A stretch of DNA of 64,000 bases from Flavobacterium difficile (GCF_011392115.1 NZ_JAAJBT010000004.1:186001-250000), one strand, 5' to 3'. Positions 1-9,806 are shown, counted from the first letter of the stretch. Numbers and translations are program-made. Notes: generated from the sequence alone by a model not told the origin.

Positions 1-2425
1 TTCCGGAAACCACATTTTTTGTATGTTCAAAATTATGATACGAAAATATAGCTTCTAATTTTTCTTCAAATAATTTAGAAATAAATTCTTCCGCCTCTAT
101 GAGAATTGAATTATCATTATGTTTTACTTTTACACGTAAGGCTTTTAATCCGGAAACCGCTTGTAAATCTTCAACTTCTAATTTTTCAATTTCCTTTTCA
201 AGTAAACCTTTATGCTGTAAATATTTGATATATTTGGTGTATTCTTTTTCTTCAACTGAACTCGAATATACAATCGTAATCTTTTCTTTTTGAGTAATTC
301 TTTCGTTTGAATTTTTCACAAAAGCTTTATCAATTCTTTTTTTAACTACTTCATAACGTGCATTATAGGAACCATCAACATCAAATCGTTTTTCATCCAT
401 TCTGAATCGAATTGAAATGGGTGAACTAAACGCTAAAATTAACGAAGTCACATCAAGAGCATAAGGTAAAGTTGCTTTCAACTTATGGTGTTCTTGTTCC
501 ATTTCACAAAGCGTTTCTAATTGCCACAAACGAAGATTTTGTAGATACATTTCGTTGAAGTTTTTATTAGGTTCTATTGATGCACCAATATACAAGTTGT
601 GTTCTACCCCATCCGTTTTAAAACGTTCATAATAGTGGGGAAATATTTCTTGCGCTTGTTGTTGTTTTAAATCTAAAATATTAGCCATTTTTTTATTGAT
701 ACTCATGATGGTTTCATCAAAATCTTTTCGAGTTTGGTAAAACATTCCAGTTTTCGGATCAATTTTATCAAAATAGCTACTTATTAGCTTTTCTGTATTT
801 TTATTTGATGTCGTATTTTTTAGAAAAGAATGAATTTCAGAGTCTATATAATGGTGAATACTTTGTTCCAAGTTATTTTGAAATGGCTCTTTCAAATCGC
901 TTAAAAAACTTTCCAATTCAAACTTTTTTTGAGCAATCACACTAATTTTTTTATCTGTATTTAGAAGATCTAAAATTTCTATAATTTCATTGATTTGTGC
1001 TCTTAAATCATTCACTACGGCTGAATTTCTATTTTCTGAAGAACCTTTAATGTCAATTTGACCATATAATGGATACACCTCTTTAAATACAATCTCTTTA
1101 AAATGATATTCTTCAGCAGTAGTATTTGAATAAAAGAAATTTTTAGCTTCTTTTTTAAATTTCCAATACACACTTGGATGAATGGAAGTATACTCTTTCT
1201 GAATAATAGCTTCCAATTGGTTGATCATATCATTATTATTCTTTTCAATTGTATCTGTTAAATATGGAAGAATTAATTCTAATTTATTTGCATTAACGGA
1301 ATTTAAAGCTCTAGGTGTTGGTGAAGCCAATTCTAGTAATCCTAACAACTTCTCATCTTTTATAACAGGAGCTAATAAAAAACTTTGAATACCTTGATTT
1401 AATAAATGATTCGCAAATCGATTTTTCTTTTCATTTTTGGCAAACTCGGCCACATTTGGAATAATATATGATTGATTATTTTCAATTAAACTCTCATAAG
1501 AACAACCGCAAAGCGCATTCTTACAATCCGCTTCTTTTTCATTTAAAAGGATAAAGCTCTTTAAATTTTCATCGCTAAAAGGCGGTTTCATAAACAAATC
1601 TTCTTCTTCTTCATAAAAAGTAAAACCTATTTTTAAATCGGGAATTTTAAACACTGATCTAAAAATAGATTCGAAACTTTCATTCAATTTAGATTTATCA
1701 ATGTCTGATTTTAGTAAATTAGATTTTAAGTTAGAAACTGCACTTTCAGTCGTAACATCCACTAAAGAAACAATAGCAAAACCTTTTAAAATCCATGAAT
1801 TCTCGGGAAAAGCTTTCTTCCATAAATCCAGATTATCGTAATTATCAATTAATTCATTTATTTCTGACTGATTTAAAAACTTTGTATTTTCGGTTGGTAG
1901 TATTTCTAGAAAATCGGCATTATATAAAATTCTGTAATGTTTATGAATACCGTTACTATCAGGAATATCGTAAAATAAGGGTTTACCAAAATCTAAATTT
2001 TGATGATAATAAGCATTTAAAATAAGGGTGCAACTCATCACATAAAACTGATGTTCATCCATATCTCTGATGTTCATATCTATGGAAATATCTACATTTT
2101 TTAATATTTTTTTAAAACGTTCAGAATAATTAAATGTAATATCGTAAAAAGGAAGTGTAACTGCTTTAATTTCATTATCAGTTAATGCTGTAGGAAATAA
2201 ATCTGCCAAGAGATATTGAATCAATTCTTGATTATCATCTATAAATTTTAGGTTCTCAATACCATTCACAAATTCTGGTTTATCTTCAATTTGACTTAAT
2301 AAACCTTTAGCATAATTAGATCTGTAATCAATATCTGATAAAGCTATTTGCTGTAAGCCTTCAATCAATTTATGAAAAGATATTAAAATTTTAAAAGGAC
2401 TCAGGTATTTATAGTTTTTAATCAT
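1..2425 (-). CDS. GAF-domain protein running into an HD-type phosphohydrolase motif (3' end beyond window)
   Basis: Open from an ATG at 2425 to the left edge, 808 codons with no stop, so the C-terminus is missing. Residues about 240-375 look like a GAF sensor fold, ending in SFLLAPVIKDEKLLGLLELA. A long helical region follows. The last visible residues contain YHNFEHTKNVV, with His797 and His801, which resembles the first metal-binding motif of HD-domain phosphohydrolases and phosphodiesterases. No signal peptide is visible, so the protein is probably cytoplasmic. Inference: a signalling protein in which GAF input controls a nucleotide hydrolase or related output. The HD assignment rests on one motif at the edge. 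Confidence 0.7.
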   Translation of the reverse strand, partial: MIKNYKYLSPFKILISFHKLIEGLQQIALSDIDYRSNYAKGLLSQIEDKPEFVNGIENLKFIDDNQELIQYLLADLFPTALTDNEIKAVTLPFYDITFNYSERFKKILKNVDISIDMNIRDMDEHQFYVMSCTLILNAYYHQNLDFGKPLFYDIPDSNGIHKHYRILYNADFLEILPTENTKFLNQSEINELIDNYDNLDLWKKAFPENSWILKGFAIVSLVDVTTESAVSNLKSNLLKSDIDKSKLNESFESIFRSVFKIPDLKIGFTFYEEEEDLFMKPPFSDENLKSFILLNEKEADCKNALCGCSYESLIENNQSYIIPNVAEFAKNEKKNRFANHLLNQGIQSFLLAPVIKDEKLLGLLELASPTPRALNSVNANKLELILPYLTDTIEKNNNDMINQLEAIIQKEYTSIHPSVYWKFKKEAKNFFYSNTTAEEYHFKEIVFKEVYPLYGQIDIKGSSENRNSAVVNDLRAQINEIIEILDLLNTDKKISVIAQKKFELESFLSDLKEPFQNNLEQSIHHYIDSEIHSFLKNTTSNKNTEKLISSYFDKIDPKTGMFYQTRKDFDETIMSINKKMANILDLKQQQAQEIFPHYYERFKTDGVEHNLYIGASIEPNKNFNEMYLQNLRLWQLETLCEMEQEHHKLKATLPYALDVTSLILAFSSPISIRFRMDEKRFDVDGSYNARYEVVKKRIDKAFVKNSNERITQKEKITIVYSSSVEEKEYTKYIKYLQHKGLLEKEIEKLEVEDLQAVSGLKALRVKVKHNDNSILIEAEEFISKLFEEKLEAIFSYHNFEHTKNVVSG

Positions 2426-2593
2426 AGCAAATAGTTTAAACAAAAATAAACATTATTTCAGTTAATTTCAGTTTTATTTATTGATGAAATCTATAAAGTT
2501 ATATTAAAAATATATTCCATTTGGTTTGATTTTTATTGAAAAGAAATCTTTTTACTACAACTACAAACTATATTACTATTTTCAAAAATTAAT

Positions 2594-3916
2594 TTATATT
2601 TCTTGTTTTAAAAATAACGTGAAAATTATTTTTTTTCCATTGCGTTCTACTTCAACAATTATATCCTCATCTGTATTTTTATGGAGAATTTCAATAATTT
2701 CTTTTAATTTGAATTCATATGCTTTTTTCCCATTAATTGAAACTATTTTATCTTTTTCTTTTAGTCCTGCTTTATCAGCTAGAGAATTTTTTCTTATGTA
2801 TGATATTTCAATTCCGGGTTTAACAATATATTTGAAACTGATATTATTTGATGGAATATCAGCTAAATTAATGGTTTTCTTCGGGGAAGATGTATTTCTG
2901 TCGCTAATTTTTTCATCAATAATATCGATACCGCTATGTTTGACATCAAAGCCAGCAATATTGTAGTAAAATTTATCATTATAGTTATTATTTTCATTTA
3001 AATACATAGTTTGATTTTTATAATCTAAAAGAATATTAAATCGTTTTAATACCTCACCACCAATAGAACCACCCCGTTCATTTAAGATGTTTTTTTTCAA
3101 AAAAGAAATGGTATCAGGAACAGAAACAATTGGGTCTTTAAATTGAAAATCTGAAAAACTTATCGTTTTAAATCTAACTCTTTTACCATACACATTACCT
3201 CCAATACCGGCACCAAAATAATCTGTAATACTTTTTTTATTTTTAATATCTAATTCTTTTTCAAAAACCCATAATCCATCAGATAATCCTGTATCTACTA
3301 AAAGTTCTAAATCTTTGGTTTTTTGTTCATCAATTGTAATTGTTACAGGTATGTATGGTTTTTTTTCTTTAATCACAAATGGTAACCTCTTAAAATTTCG
3401 CAACCTTTTATTGTATCTATTGGTCTCTTTTTTATATACAATAATCCGTTTCGCATCATATTGTATTTCCACTTTATTGTCCATAAAAAAATCGGCACCT
3501 AAAATTCCATGTACTGGTATTTCAATAGATTTTGTAAAATTATACTCGTCTTCTAACAATAAAATTACATCCAATTTTTTAGAAGCTATGTTTTTAAATT
3601 CTATTTTATTTTCTTTGGAAATATAAGCATCTATAGGTTCTTCCATTCCTGGACCTGTAATTTTAATTTTTGAAGTATTGTAGAATGCAATACTGTCTTT
3701 TTGTGGAAAAGCAAAAAGTATGTTGTATGCAGATCCTGTATCTAATATCAAATTTAATGGCACATTATTGACTTTTGGTTGTAAAATAATGCTGTTATTT
3801 AGCAATTGAAAAGGGATAATAATTTTATTTTTTCTTGATGGAAATTCCCAGATATTCTGTGAAAATGCATTAGAACATATAAACAAAAGAAGTAAATATC
3901 TTAAAAAGTGATTCAT
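2594..3916 (-). CDS. Exported retropepsin-like aspartic protease with C-terminal PDZ domain
   Basis: 440 residues with a signal peptide (residues 1-20, ending AFSQ). Two aspartyl-protease signatures are visible: ILDTGSAYN at residues 57-64 and LLVDTGLSDG near residue 208. Such tandem half-domains can form the active site within one chain. From about residue 360 there is a PDZ-like domain (SLADKAGLKEKDKIVSINGK), which would bind peptide C-termini. The family is common in Bacteroidetes and its substrates are not established. It is probably periplasmic or surface-associated. It stands alone, convergent with nothing and divergent from the aminotransferase at 4033. Confidence 0.82.
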   Translation of the reverse strand: MNHFLRYLLLLFICSNAFSQNIWEFPSRKNKIIIPFQLLNNSIILQPKVNNVPLNLILDTGSAYNILFAFPQKDSIAFYNTSKIKITGPGMEEPIDAYISKENKIEFKNIASKKLDVILLLEDEYNFTKSIEIPVHGILGADFFMDNKVEIQYDAKRIIVYKKETNRYNKRLRNFKRLPFVIKEKKPYIPVTITIDEQKTKDLELLVDTGLSDGLWVFEKELDIKNKKSITDYFGAGIGGNVYGKRVRFKTISFSDFQFKDPIVSVPDTISFLKKNILNERGGSIGGEVLKRFNILLDYKNQTMYLNENNNYNDKFYYNIAGFDVKHSGIDIIDEKISDRNTSSPKKTINLADIPSNNISFKYIVKPGIEISYIRKNSLADKAGLKEKDKIVSINGKKAYEFKLKEIIEILHKNTDEDIIVEVERNGKKIIFTLFLKQEI

Positions 3917-3981
3917 AACTAATAAAGTTTTATATAAATGTACGAATTTTATTATCTACTTTTATTTTTTAACACGTTAAT

Positions 3982-4013
3982 TTGAAAAAATCCTATTTTT
4001 TTTTGCACTTTTG
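3982..4013 (+). promoter_or_regulatory. Candidate flavobacterial promoter for the aminotransferase
   Basis: TTG at 3982-3984, a 21-base spacer, then CACTTTTG at 4006-4013. This is one mismatch from the TAnnTTTG -7 box known from Bacteroidetes. The ATG follows at 4033. This is pattern matching only. Confidence 0.35.
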
Positions 4014-4032
4014 CAATGCTAAATTTTAAGTC

Positions 4033-5223
4033 ATGCCAAAAATTTCAAATAAAGGGATTCAAATGCCCGAGTCGCCAATTAGAAAATTAGTTCCTTATGC
4101 TGAAGGAGCAAAAAAACGTGGTACAAAAGTCTATCACTTAAACATTGGACAACCTGATATTAAAACGCCTGAAGTGGCTTTACAAGCAGTAAAAGATTTC
4201 GATATTAAGGTTTTAGAATACAGTCATAGTGCTGGATTTGAAAGTTATAGAAACAAACTTTCCACTTATTACAAAAATCAAGGCTTACCGGTTGACACTA
4301 AAGATATTATTATTACTACCGGTGGTTCTGAAGCATTATTATTCGCATTAGGTTCAACTTTAGATAATGGGGATGAAGTTATTATTCCTGAACCATTTTA
4401 CGCAAATTATAATGGTTTTGCAACAGCAAGTGGAGTTAAAGTGGTTCCAGTAATTTCCGGAATTGAAACTGGTTTTGCATTGCCTCCAATCGAAGCTTTT
4501 GAAAAATTAATTACACCAAAAACCAAAGCTATCATGATATGCAATCCAGGTAATCCAACTGGATATTTATATTCTGAAGCTGAAATCAATAAATTAGCTG
4601 AAATTGTAAAAAAACACGATTTGTTTTTAATTGCTGATGAAGTATACAGAGAATTTGCATACGACGGATTAAAACATTATTCGGTTTTAAATGTGCCTGG
4701 TTTAGAACAACATGCTATTATGATTGATTCAGTTTCGAAAAGATTCAGCATGTGTGGTGCAAGAATTGGATGTGTAGTTTCTAAAAATGCTGAATTTATG
4801 GCAACTGCTATGAAATTCGCTCAAGCTCGATTAAGTCCACCAACTTATGCGCAAGTAGCCAGTGAAGCCGCTTTAGATACACCACAAAGTTATTTTGATG
4901 AAGTAATTACTGAATATGTTGACCGTAGAAACACATTAGTGGAAGAAATGGAAAGAATTGAAGGAGTTACTATCGCCAAACCAAAAGGTGCTTTTTATTG
5001 TATTGCCAAATTACCCGTAAAAAACGCAGATGATTTTGCACAGTGGTTGTTAGAGAAATTCGATTTTAATGGAGAAACAGTTATGGTTGCTCCAGCAGCT
5101 GGCTTCTACTCTACTCCAGGTATTGGTTTAGATGAAATCAGAATTGCTTATGTACTAAAAAAAGCAGATTTAATTAAATCGGTAGAAATATTAAAAGAAG
5201 CTTTAAAAGTTTACCAAAACTAA
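4033..5223 (+). CDS. PLP-dependent class I/II aminotransferase (aspartate aminotransferase-like)
   Basis: 396 residues, a normal length for fold-type I aminotransferases. Visible motifs are the NPGNPTG turn near residue 175, the ADEVYREF segment, and SVSKRFSMCGARIGC with the likely pyridoxal-phosphate lysine at residue 236. These enzymes transfer amino groups between amino acids and 2-oxo acids in the cytoplasm. Homologs are often annotated as aspartate aminotransferase, but the substrate cannot be fixed from sequence. The gene is monocistronic, with a strong terminator right after its stop. Confidence 0.9.
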   Translation: MPKISNKGIQMPESPIRKLVPYAEGAKKRGTKVYHLNIGQPDIKTPEVALQAVKDFDIKVLEYSHSAGFESYRNKLSTYYKNQGLPVDTKDIIITTGGSEALLFALGSTLDNGDEVIIPEPFYANYNGFATASGVKVVPVISGIETGFALPPIEAFEKLITPKTKAIMICNPGNPTGYLYSEAEINKLAEIVKKHDLFLIADEVYREFAYDGLKHYSVLNVPGLEQHAIMIDSVSKRFSMCGARIGCVVSKNAEFMATAMKFAQARLSPPTYAQVASEAALDTPQSYFDEVITEYVDRRNTLVEEMERIEGVTIAKPKGAFYCIAKLPVKNADDFAQWLLEKFDFNGETVMVAPAAGFYSTPGIGLDEIRIAYVLKKADLIKSVEILKEALKVYQN

Positions 5224-5246
5224 ATTTTTGAAGTTTAAACTAAAAT

Positions 5247-5282
5247 AAAAATCCCGTATAGTTGACTAACTGACGGGATTTT
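5247..5282. terminator. Bidirectional rho-independent terminator
   Basis: Stem AAAATCCCGT (5247-5256) pairs with ACGGGATTTT (5273-5282). It lies between the convergent aminotransferase and small membrane protein genes and can serve both. Confidence 0.85.
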
Positions 5283-5286
5283 CTAT

Positions 5287-5586
5287 TTATTCTTCTCTTT
5301 TAATAACATAAGTATAAAACCAAGTTATTGTAAAAGTTGGGATGATATCTGTTAATGGAAATAATTCTTCTATAGTTCCGAATAAACCTGCTATTTTTCC
5401 AGCTGTTCCTTTATACATCAAAACTAAAAGTAATCCTGAAATTGGTGCCCAAAATGTATCTGTAATTTCACCAAAAATTGGAGCAACGTAAGAAAGCATT
5501 CCAATTCCATCGAAAATAAGACTTAAAATCAGTTTGGTTTTTTTATCACTTTTCTTAACAACAGTTGGTTGCGGCTCTTGATTCAT
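5287..5586 (-). CDS. Small membrane protein, unknown function
   Basis: 99 residues with a charged N-terminus (VKKSDKKTK) followed by about three hydrophobic segments: residues 20-40, 46-58 and 80-95. No catalytic motif is seen. It resembles small integral membrane proteins that recur in Flavobacterium, but I do not recognise a named family. It ends against the shared terminator at 5247-5282 and has no operon partner. Confidence 0.7.
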   Translation of the reverse strand: MNQEPQPTVVKKSDKKTKLILSLIFDGIGMLSYVAPIFGEITDTFWAPISGLLLVLMYKGTAGKIAGLFGTIEELFPLTDIIPTFTITWFYTYVIKREE

Positions 5587-5641
5587 TTATTTGTATTTTA
5601 ATATTTGAAATACTAATATACAAATTAAATGCCAGTATTTC

Positions 5642-5704
5642 TGTAAAATGAAAAATGTATGTTGTAAACTGAACTTCAACATACAACATACATTTTACAA
5701 CAAA
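5642..5704. repeat. Degenerate heptamer tandem repeat containing the msrA terminator hairpin
   Basis: Nine consecutive 7-base blocks in register, including TGTAAAC, TGAACTT, CAACATA, CAACATA, CATTTTA. Within it AATGTATGTTG (5654-5664) pairs with CAACATACATT (5685-5695). On the minus strand the hairpin is followed by a T-rich run, so it is a plausible terminator for msrA. Confidence 0.65.
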
Positions 5705-5714
5705 AAAAGAGAAT

Positions 5715-6365
5715 CTATTTCAACTTACTCTTATAATATTTTCTCAATTTATCCAATTTCGGAGCAATTACATACTGACAATACCCTTGCTCTTTATTCT
5801 GATTGTAATAATTTTGATGATAATCTTCTGCATTATAAAAAACACTTGCTTCTTCAATTTGTGTCACAATCGGATTTGCGTATAATTTTTCTTGTTCAAT
5901 TAATTGAATATATTTTTCTGCTTTTTCCTTTTGCTCAGGCGAATGATAAAAAATCGCACTTCTGTATTGTGTACCCACATCTGCACCTTGTCTGTTTAAA
6001 GTAGTTGGATCGTGAGTAGCAAAAAATATTTCTAATAAATCTTCATAAGCCACTTCTTTTGGATTAAAAGTAATTTGAATTCCTTCAGCATGACCAGTAG
6101 TGCCGTTACATACTTCACGATAAGCTGGATTTTTAATAAATCCTCCCGTAAATCCTGAAACTACTTTTTCTACACCTTTTACTTCTAAAAACACCGCTTC
6201 TGTACACCAAAAACAACCTCCGGCAAACGTTGCCACTTGTACACTATCATTCATAATTACCTTTTGATTTTCTAATTTAACATTCGATTTTTTTTCTGTT
6301 GTTTGCGCCTTGTTAGTGCAAGAAAACAAACTTAAAAACGAACTTAATACAACAATATAATTCAT
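5715..6365 (-). CDS. msrA: Peptide-methionine (S)-S-oxide reductase, lipoprotein form
   Basis: 216 residues. The MsrA signature GGCFWCTEAVF has its catalytic cysteine at residue 51, followed by the family segments GFTGG, GTTGHAEGIQITFNP and HDPTTLNRQGADVGTQYRS. A likely resolving cysteine is in EQGYCQY near the C-terminus. The N-terminus is a lipoprotein signal with lipobox LFSC (Cys16), so the enzyme probably repairs oxidised methionine in envelope proteins. It is monocistronic. The terminator-like heptamer repeat at 5642-5704 lies just downstream. Confidence 0.95.
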   Translation of the reverse strand: MNYIVVLSSFLSLFSCTNKAQTTEKKSNVKLENQKVIMNDSVQVATFAGGCFWCTEAVFLEVKGVEKVVSGFTGGFIKNPAYREVCNGTTGHAEGIQITFNPKEVAYEDLLEIFFATHDPTTLNRQGADVGTQYRSAIFYHSPEQKEKAEKYIQLIEQEKLYANPIVTQIEEASVFYNAEDYHQNYYNQNKEQGYCQYVIAPKLDKLRKYYKSKLK

Positions 6366-6680
6366 AATTACTTTTTATCAAATTTAGTTAATATTCTTTC
6401 ACTTACATACGATTTAACTTTACTTTTAGATTTGTGTATTCTCAATAAGCTTTCAAAGAATTCACGAATTCTTATTTAATTGATTTTCTAACTAATAGTA
6501 ACGAATTCGATTCCACTTTTGCTGATAAAATTGAATAAAATATAGTATCCATTTTTATTTTATAAATAGTTGTATTAAATCTTCAATTTCGATACAAAAA
6601 ATTATAATATTTATCTTTCATTTGCAAAGCAAAGGTTTTAATATTCACTATTTCTTTGTTTCTTTGTACAAATTGATGTT
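6366..6680. other. Intergenic region between divergent msrA and ABC ATPase genes
   Basis: 315 AT-rich bases separate two divergent starts, so promoters for both must lie here. I find TTTG-rich patches near 6620-6665 (TTTCTTTG twice) but no convincing paired -33/-7 boxes, no open frame with coding character and no strong hairpin. Confidence 0.4.
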
Positions 6681-7349
6681 ATGATTCGAGCGACAAACAT
6701 AAATAAACATTATGGCGATTTACAAGTATTAAAAAATGTAAGTCTGCAAATCAATAAAGGTGAAATTGTTTCCATAGTTGGAGCTTCTGGTGCTGGAAAA
6801 ACCACCTTATTACAAATTTTAGGGACTTTAGATTTATTAGATAAAAAAGATAATTTATCAAGTTCTTTAGTTATAAATGACACTTCTATAATTGATTTAA
6901 AAGATACTGATTTGTCTAAATTTAGAAATTTAAATTTAGGTTTTATCTTTCAATTTCATCAATTATTACCTGAATTTACAGCGTTAGAGAATGTTTGTAT
7001 TCCTGCTTTTATTGCCAACAAACCTAAAAAAGAAGTAGAAATTGAAGCCAAAAAATTGTTAGATTATTTAGGATTATCACACAGAATTCATCACAAACCA
7101 AGTGAACTTTCTGGTGGTGAACAACAACGTGTAGCAGTCGCAAGAGCTTTAATTAATAAACCTGCTGTAATTTTTGCTGATGAACCTTCTGGAAATTTAG
7201 ATCATGCCACTGCAGAAAATTTACACCAATTGTTTTTTAAATTGCGAGACGAATTTGGACAAACTTTCGTTATTGTTACTCATAACGAAGAATTGGCAAA
7301 TATGGCAGATAGAAAGTTAGTAATGATTGATGGTGTTTTGCAAAATTAA
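6681..7349 (+). CDS. LolD-like ABC transporter ATP-binding protein
   Basis: 222 residues, a complete ATPase subunit: Walker [10 protein letters not shown] near residue 36, signature [15 protein letters not shown], Walker [13 protein letters not shown], and the H-loop in VIVTHNEE. The LolD/MacB type is indicated by ADEPSGNLD and the short length. LolD powers release of lipoproteins from the inner membrane through LolC/E-type permeases. No permease gene is adjacent, so the partner lies elsewhere and the exact substrate is inferred. Confidence 0.9.
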   Translation: MIRATNINKHYGDLQVLKNVSLQINKGEIVSIVGASGAGKTTLLQILGTLDLLDKKDNLSSSLVINDTSIIDLKDTDLSKFRNLNLGFIFQFHQLLPEFTALENVCIPAFIANKPKKEVEIEAKKLLDYLGLSHRIHHKPSELSGGEQQRVAVARALINKPAVIFADEPSGNLDHATAENLHQLFFKLRDEFGQTFVIVTHNEELANMADRKLVMIDGVLQN

Positions 7350-7373
7350 TAGCAGACGAATCGTTTTTCAGTA

Positions 7374-7446
7374 CACTTATCGTCCCGCTTTCCGTTATAT
7401 TCCCGAAGAAAAATCGGGAGATGCCACTGTAATCGGGGCTAAAATT
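7374..7446. repeat. Dispersed-repeat-like intergenic element with internal hairpin
   Basis: The sequence between the ATPase and the next gene is GC-richer than its surroundings. It carries a TCCCGA/TCGGGA hairpin (about 7402-7423) flanked by CCGCTTTCCGTTATA on the left and ATCGGGGCTAAA on the right. I recall similar flanking blocks as recurrent intergenic elements in Bacteroidetes, but copy number cannot be tested here. It has no coding potential. Confidence 0.4.
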
Positions 7447-7463
7447 CACCAACTTATTTTCAA

Positions 7464-8228
7464 ATGAACCCATCAGAATTAAAAGAATTTTTAGACGAAA
7501 AGGTTATTTTATATAACAATAAGAATTTTATTGATTCAGATCCTGTTCAAATTCCACATTTGTATTCTCAGAAAGAAGATATTGAAATTGCTGGATTTTT
7601 AGCCGCAACAATAGCATGGGGAAATAGAAAAATGATTATTAATAATTCGCATAAACTCATGCAAATTATGGGAAATTCGCCTTTCGATTTCGTAATGCAT
7701 CATAAAGAAATTCATTTAGAAAAATTATCTAATTTTGTACATCGAACTTTTAATGCTACTGATGCAGTAACATTCATAAAAGGTTTGCAACATATCTATC
7801 AAAATCATACTGATTTAGAAAGCGTTTTTGCTACACATATTGAAAAAAATTCTACACAAAAAAGTATTTCTGAATTTAAAAAAACATTCTTTGAAATTCC
7901 ACATGAACCAAGAAGTCAAAAACATATTTCCGATCCTTTAAATGGTTCAGCGGCTAAGAGAATCAACATGTTTTTAAGATGGATGGTTCGAGATGATAAA
8001 AATGGAGTCGATTTAGGAATTTGGAAATCAATACCAACTTCAGCTTTATCTTGTCCGTTAGATGTACATTCTGGAAATGTGGCGCGAAAGTTAAATCTCT
8101 TAACACGAAAACAAAACGACGCAAAAGCATTGTTTGAATTAGACACCAACTTACGACTTTTAGATGCAAATGATCCTGTAAAATACGATTTTGCCTTATT
8201 TGGTTTAGGTGTTTTTGAAGGGTTTTAA
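7464..8228 (+). CDS. TIGR02757 family protein (DUF2400)
   Basis: 254 residues starting MNPSELKEFLDEKV. Segments such as DPVQIPHLY, FLAATIAWGNRKMI, KRINMFLRWMVR and CPLDVHSGNVARKL are characteristic of the TIGR02757 family. No biochemical role is established for it. The conserved MFLRWM and LDVH segments vaguely recall HhH-GPD-like DNA glycosylases, which is only a suggestion. It is cytoplasmic and lies downstream of the LolD-like ATPase with a repeat between them. The stop is 14 bases from tRNA-Ala on the other strand. Confidence 0.85.
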   Translation: MNPSELKEFLDEKVILYNNKNFIDSDPVQIPHLYSQKEDIEIAGFLAATIAWGNRKMIINNSHKLMQIMGNSPFDFVMHHKEIHLEKLSNFVHRTFNATDAVTFIKGLQHIYQNHTDLESVFATHIEKNSTQKSISEFKKTFFEIPHEPRSQKHISDPLNGSAAKRINMFLRWMVRDDKNGVDLGIWKSIPTSALSCPLDVHSGNVARKLNLLTRKQNDAKALFELDTNLRLLDANDPVKYDFALFGLGVFEGF

Positions 8229-8242
8229 AACACCTATTATTG

Positions 8243-8316
8243 TGGAGAATACCGGATTCGAACCGGTCGCCTCTACGCTGCCAGCGTAGCGCTCTAGCCA
8301 AATGAGCTAATCCCCC
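8243..8316 (-). tRNA. tRNA-Ala (anticodon GGC)
   Basis: Read on the minus strand, a 74-base cloverleaf: acceptor GGGGGAT/ATTCTCC, D arm GCTC..GAGC, anticodon stem CTACG/CGTAG with loop CTGGCAG (GGC), and T arm ACCGG TTCGAAT CCGGT. The discriminator is A and CCA is not encoded. Confidence 0.95.
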
Positions 8317-8364
8317 GAAATGTCAAATATAACTAAAAAAGTAGAAAATCTACATTATTTTTAA

Positions 8365-8395
8365 AATAAAAAAATCCCGACTTTCATCGGGATTT
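8365..8395 (-). terminator. Rho-independent terminator of sucC
   Basis: Stem AAATCCCGA/TCGGGATTT (8372-8380 with 8387-8395), followed on the minus strand by seven Ts. It sits between sucC and the tRNA. Confidence 0.85.
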
Positions 8396-8424
8396 GAATA
8401 AATAAAAAATATTTTGTTTTTTTA

Positions 8425-9618
8425 TTAAGATAAAGCCGCTTTAACTTGATCAGCCGCTTCTTGAAACTGAACAGCAGATAAAATTGGCATTCCAGAATTA
8501 TCAATTAATTCTTTTGCAATCTCAGCATTTGTTCCTTGTAAACGAACAATGATTGGCACTTTAATTGCATCACCCATATTTTTGTATGCGTCTACAACAC
8601 CTTGTGCAACTCTATCGCAACGTACAATTCCACCAAAAATGTTAATTAAGATCGCTTTTACATTTTCATCTTTTAAGATAATACGGAAAGCTGTTTCTAC
8701 ACGTTTAGCATCTGCAGTTCCTCCAACATCTAGGAAGTTAGCTGGTTCAAAACCTGCGTATTTAATTAAATCCATAGTAGCCATTGCTAAACCAGCACCG
8801 TTAACCATACATCCAACTGTTCCATCTAAATCTACGTAGTTCAATCCTACTTCTTTAGCTTCAACTTCAATCGGATTTTCTTCACGAACATCACGCATTT
8901 CAGCTAAATCTTTATGGCGGAATAAAGCATTATCGTCTAAATCAACTTTAGCATCAACTGCAATAATTTTATTATCTGACGTTTTTAAAACTGGGTTAAT
9001 TTCAAACATAGTAGCGTCTGAACCAATGTAAGCTTTATATAAAGCATCTACAAACTTTACCATTTCTTTGAAAGCTTCACCTGATAAACCTAAATTAAAA
9101 GCAATTTGTCTTGCTTGAAAACCTTGTAAACCAACAGAAGGATCAATTTCTTCAGTAAAAATTAAATGTGGCGTGTGTTCCGCAACTTCTTCAATATCCA
9201 TTCCACCTTCAGTAGAATACATTATCATGTTACGTCCTTTACCTCTGTTTAATAAAACAGACATATAAAATTCTTTTGTTTCAGATTCACCTGGGTAATA
9301 TACATCTTCAGCAACCAAAACTTTATGAACTCTTTTTCCAGTTGGAGGCGTTTGAGGCGTAATTAAATCCATACCAATAATTTGACCCGCTAATTCTTTA
9401 ACCTGATCTAAATTTTTTGCTAATTTAACTCCACCACCTTTTCCACGTCCACCTGCGTGAATTTGAGCTTTTATTACATGCCAACCTGTACCAGTTTCAG
9501 CAGTTAATTGTTTTGCTTTTTCAACAGCTTCTTCAGCATTGTTTGCTACATGACCACGTTGTATGCGCACGCCATAGCTTGCTAATATTTCTTTACCTTG
9601 ATATTCGTGTACGTTCAT
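8425..9618 (-). CDS. sucC: Succinyl-CoA ligase (ADP-forming) subunit beta
   Basis: 397 residues beginning MNVHEYQGKEILASYG, the standard SucC start. The ATP-grasp domain shows HAGGRGKGGGVKLAK near residues 52-66. The C-terminal ligase domain carries GGTADAKRVETAFRII and NIFGGIVRCD. With SucD it converts succinyl-CoA to succinate in the TCA cycle with nucleotide phosphorylation. sucD is not in the window, which is common in Flavobacteria, where the two genes are unlinked. The minus-strand sequence upstream has a -7-like TATTTTTG at 9661-9654. Confidence 0.97.
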   Translation of the reverse strand: MNVHEYQGKEILASYGVRIQRGHVANNAEEAVEKAKQLTAETGTGWHVIKAQIHAGGRGKGGGVKLAKNLDQVKELAGQIIGMDLITPQTPPTGKRVHKVLVAEDVYYPGESETKEFYMSVLLNRGKGRNMIMYSTEGGMDIEEVAEHTPHLIFTEEIDPSVGLQGFQARQIAFNLGLSGEAFKEMVKFVDALYKAYIGSDATMFEINPVLKTSDNKIIAVDAKVDLDDNALFRHKDLAEMRDVREENPIEVEAKEVGLNYVDLDGTVGCMVNGAGLAMATMDLIKYAGFEPANFLDVGGTADAKRVETAFRIILKDENVKAILINIFGGIVRCDRVAQGVVDAYKNMGDAIKVPIIVRLQGTNAEIAKELIDNSGMPILSAVQFQEAADQVKAALS

Positions 9619-9806
9619 AATTTAGTATGAGTTAATCTTGTTTAAAAGTGGGACAAAAATAATAAAGTAATTCTTAAATGACTAATTTTTACACTTCTTT
9701 TTACTTTTATATTTCTGAATATTATCTTTAAAATGTTATAATCATAACAATATGTTGTTTTTATTTTTTATTTGTGTTTTTATTTCTAATTAACCAAATT
9801 ACAAAA

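Noticed and set aside
2526..2966. 146-residue plus-strand frame
   Set aside because: It is the antisense of the aspartic protease gene, whose motifs are clear on the minus strand.
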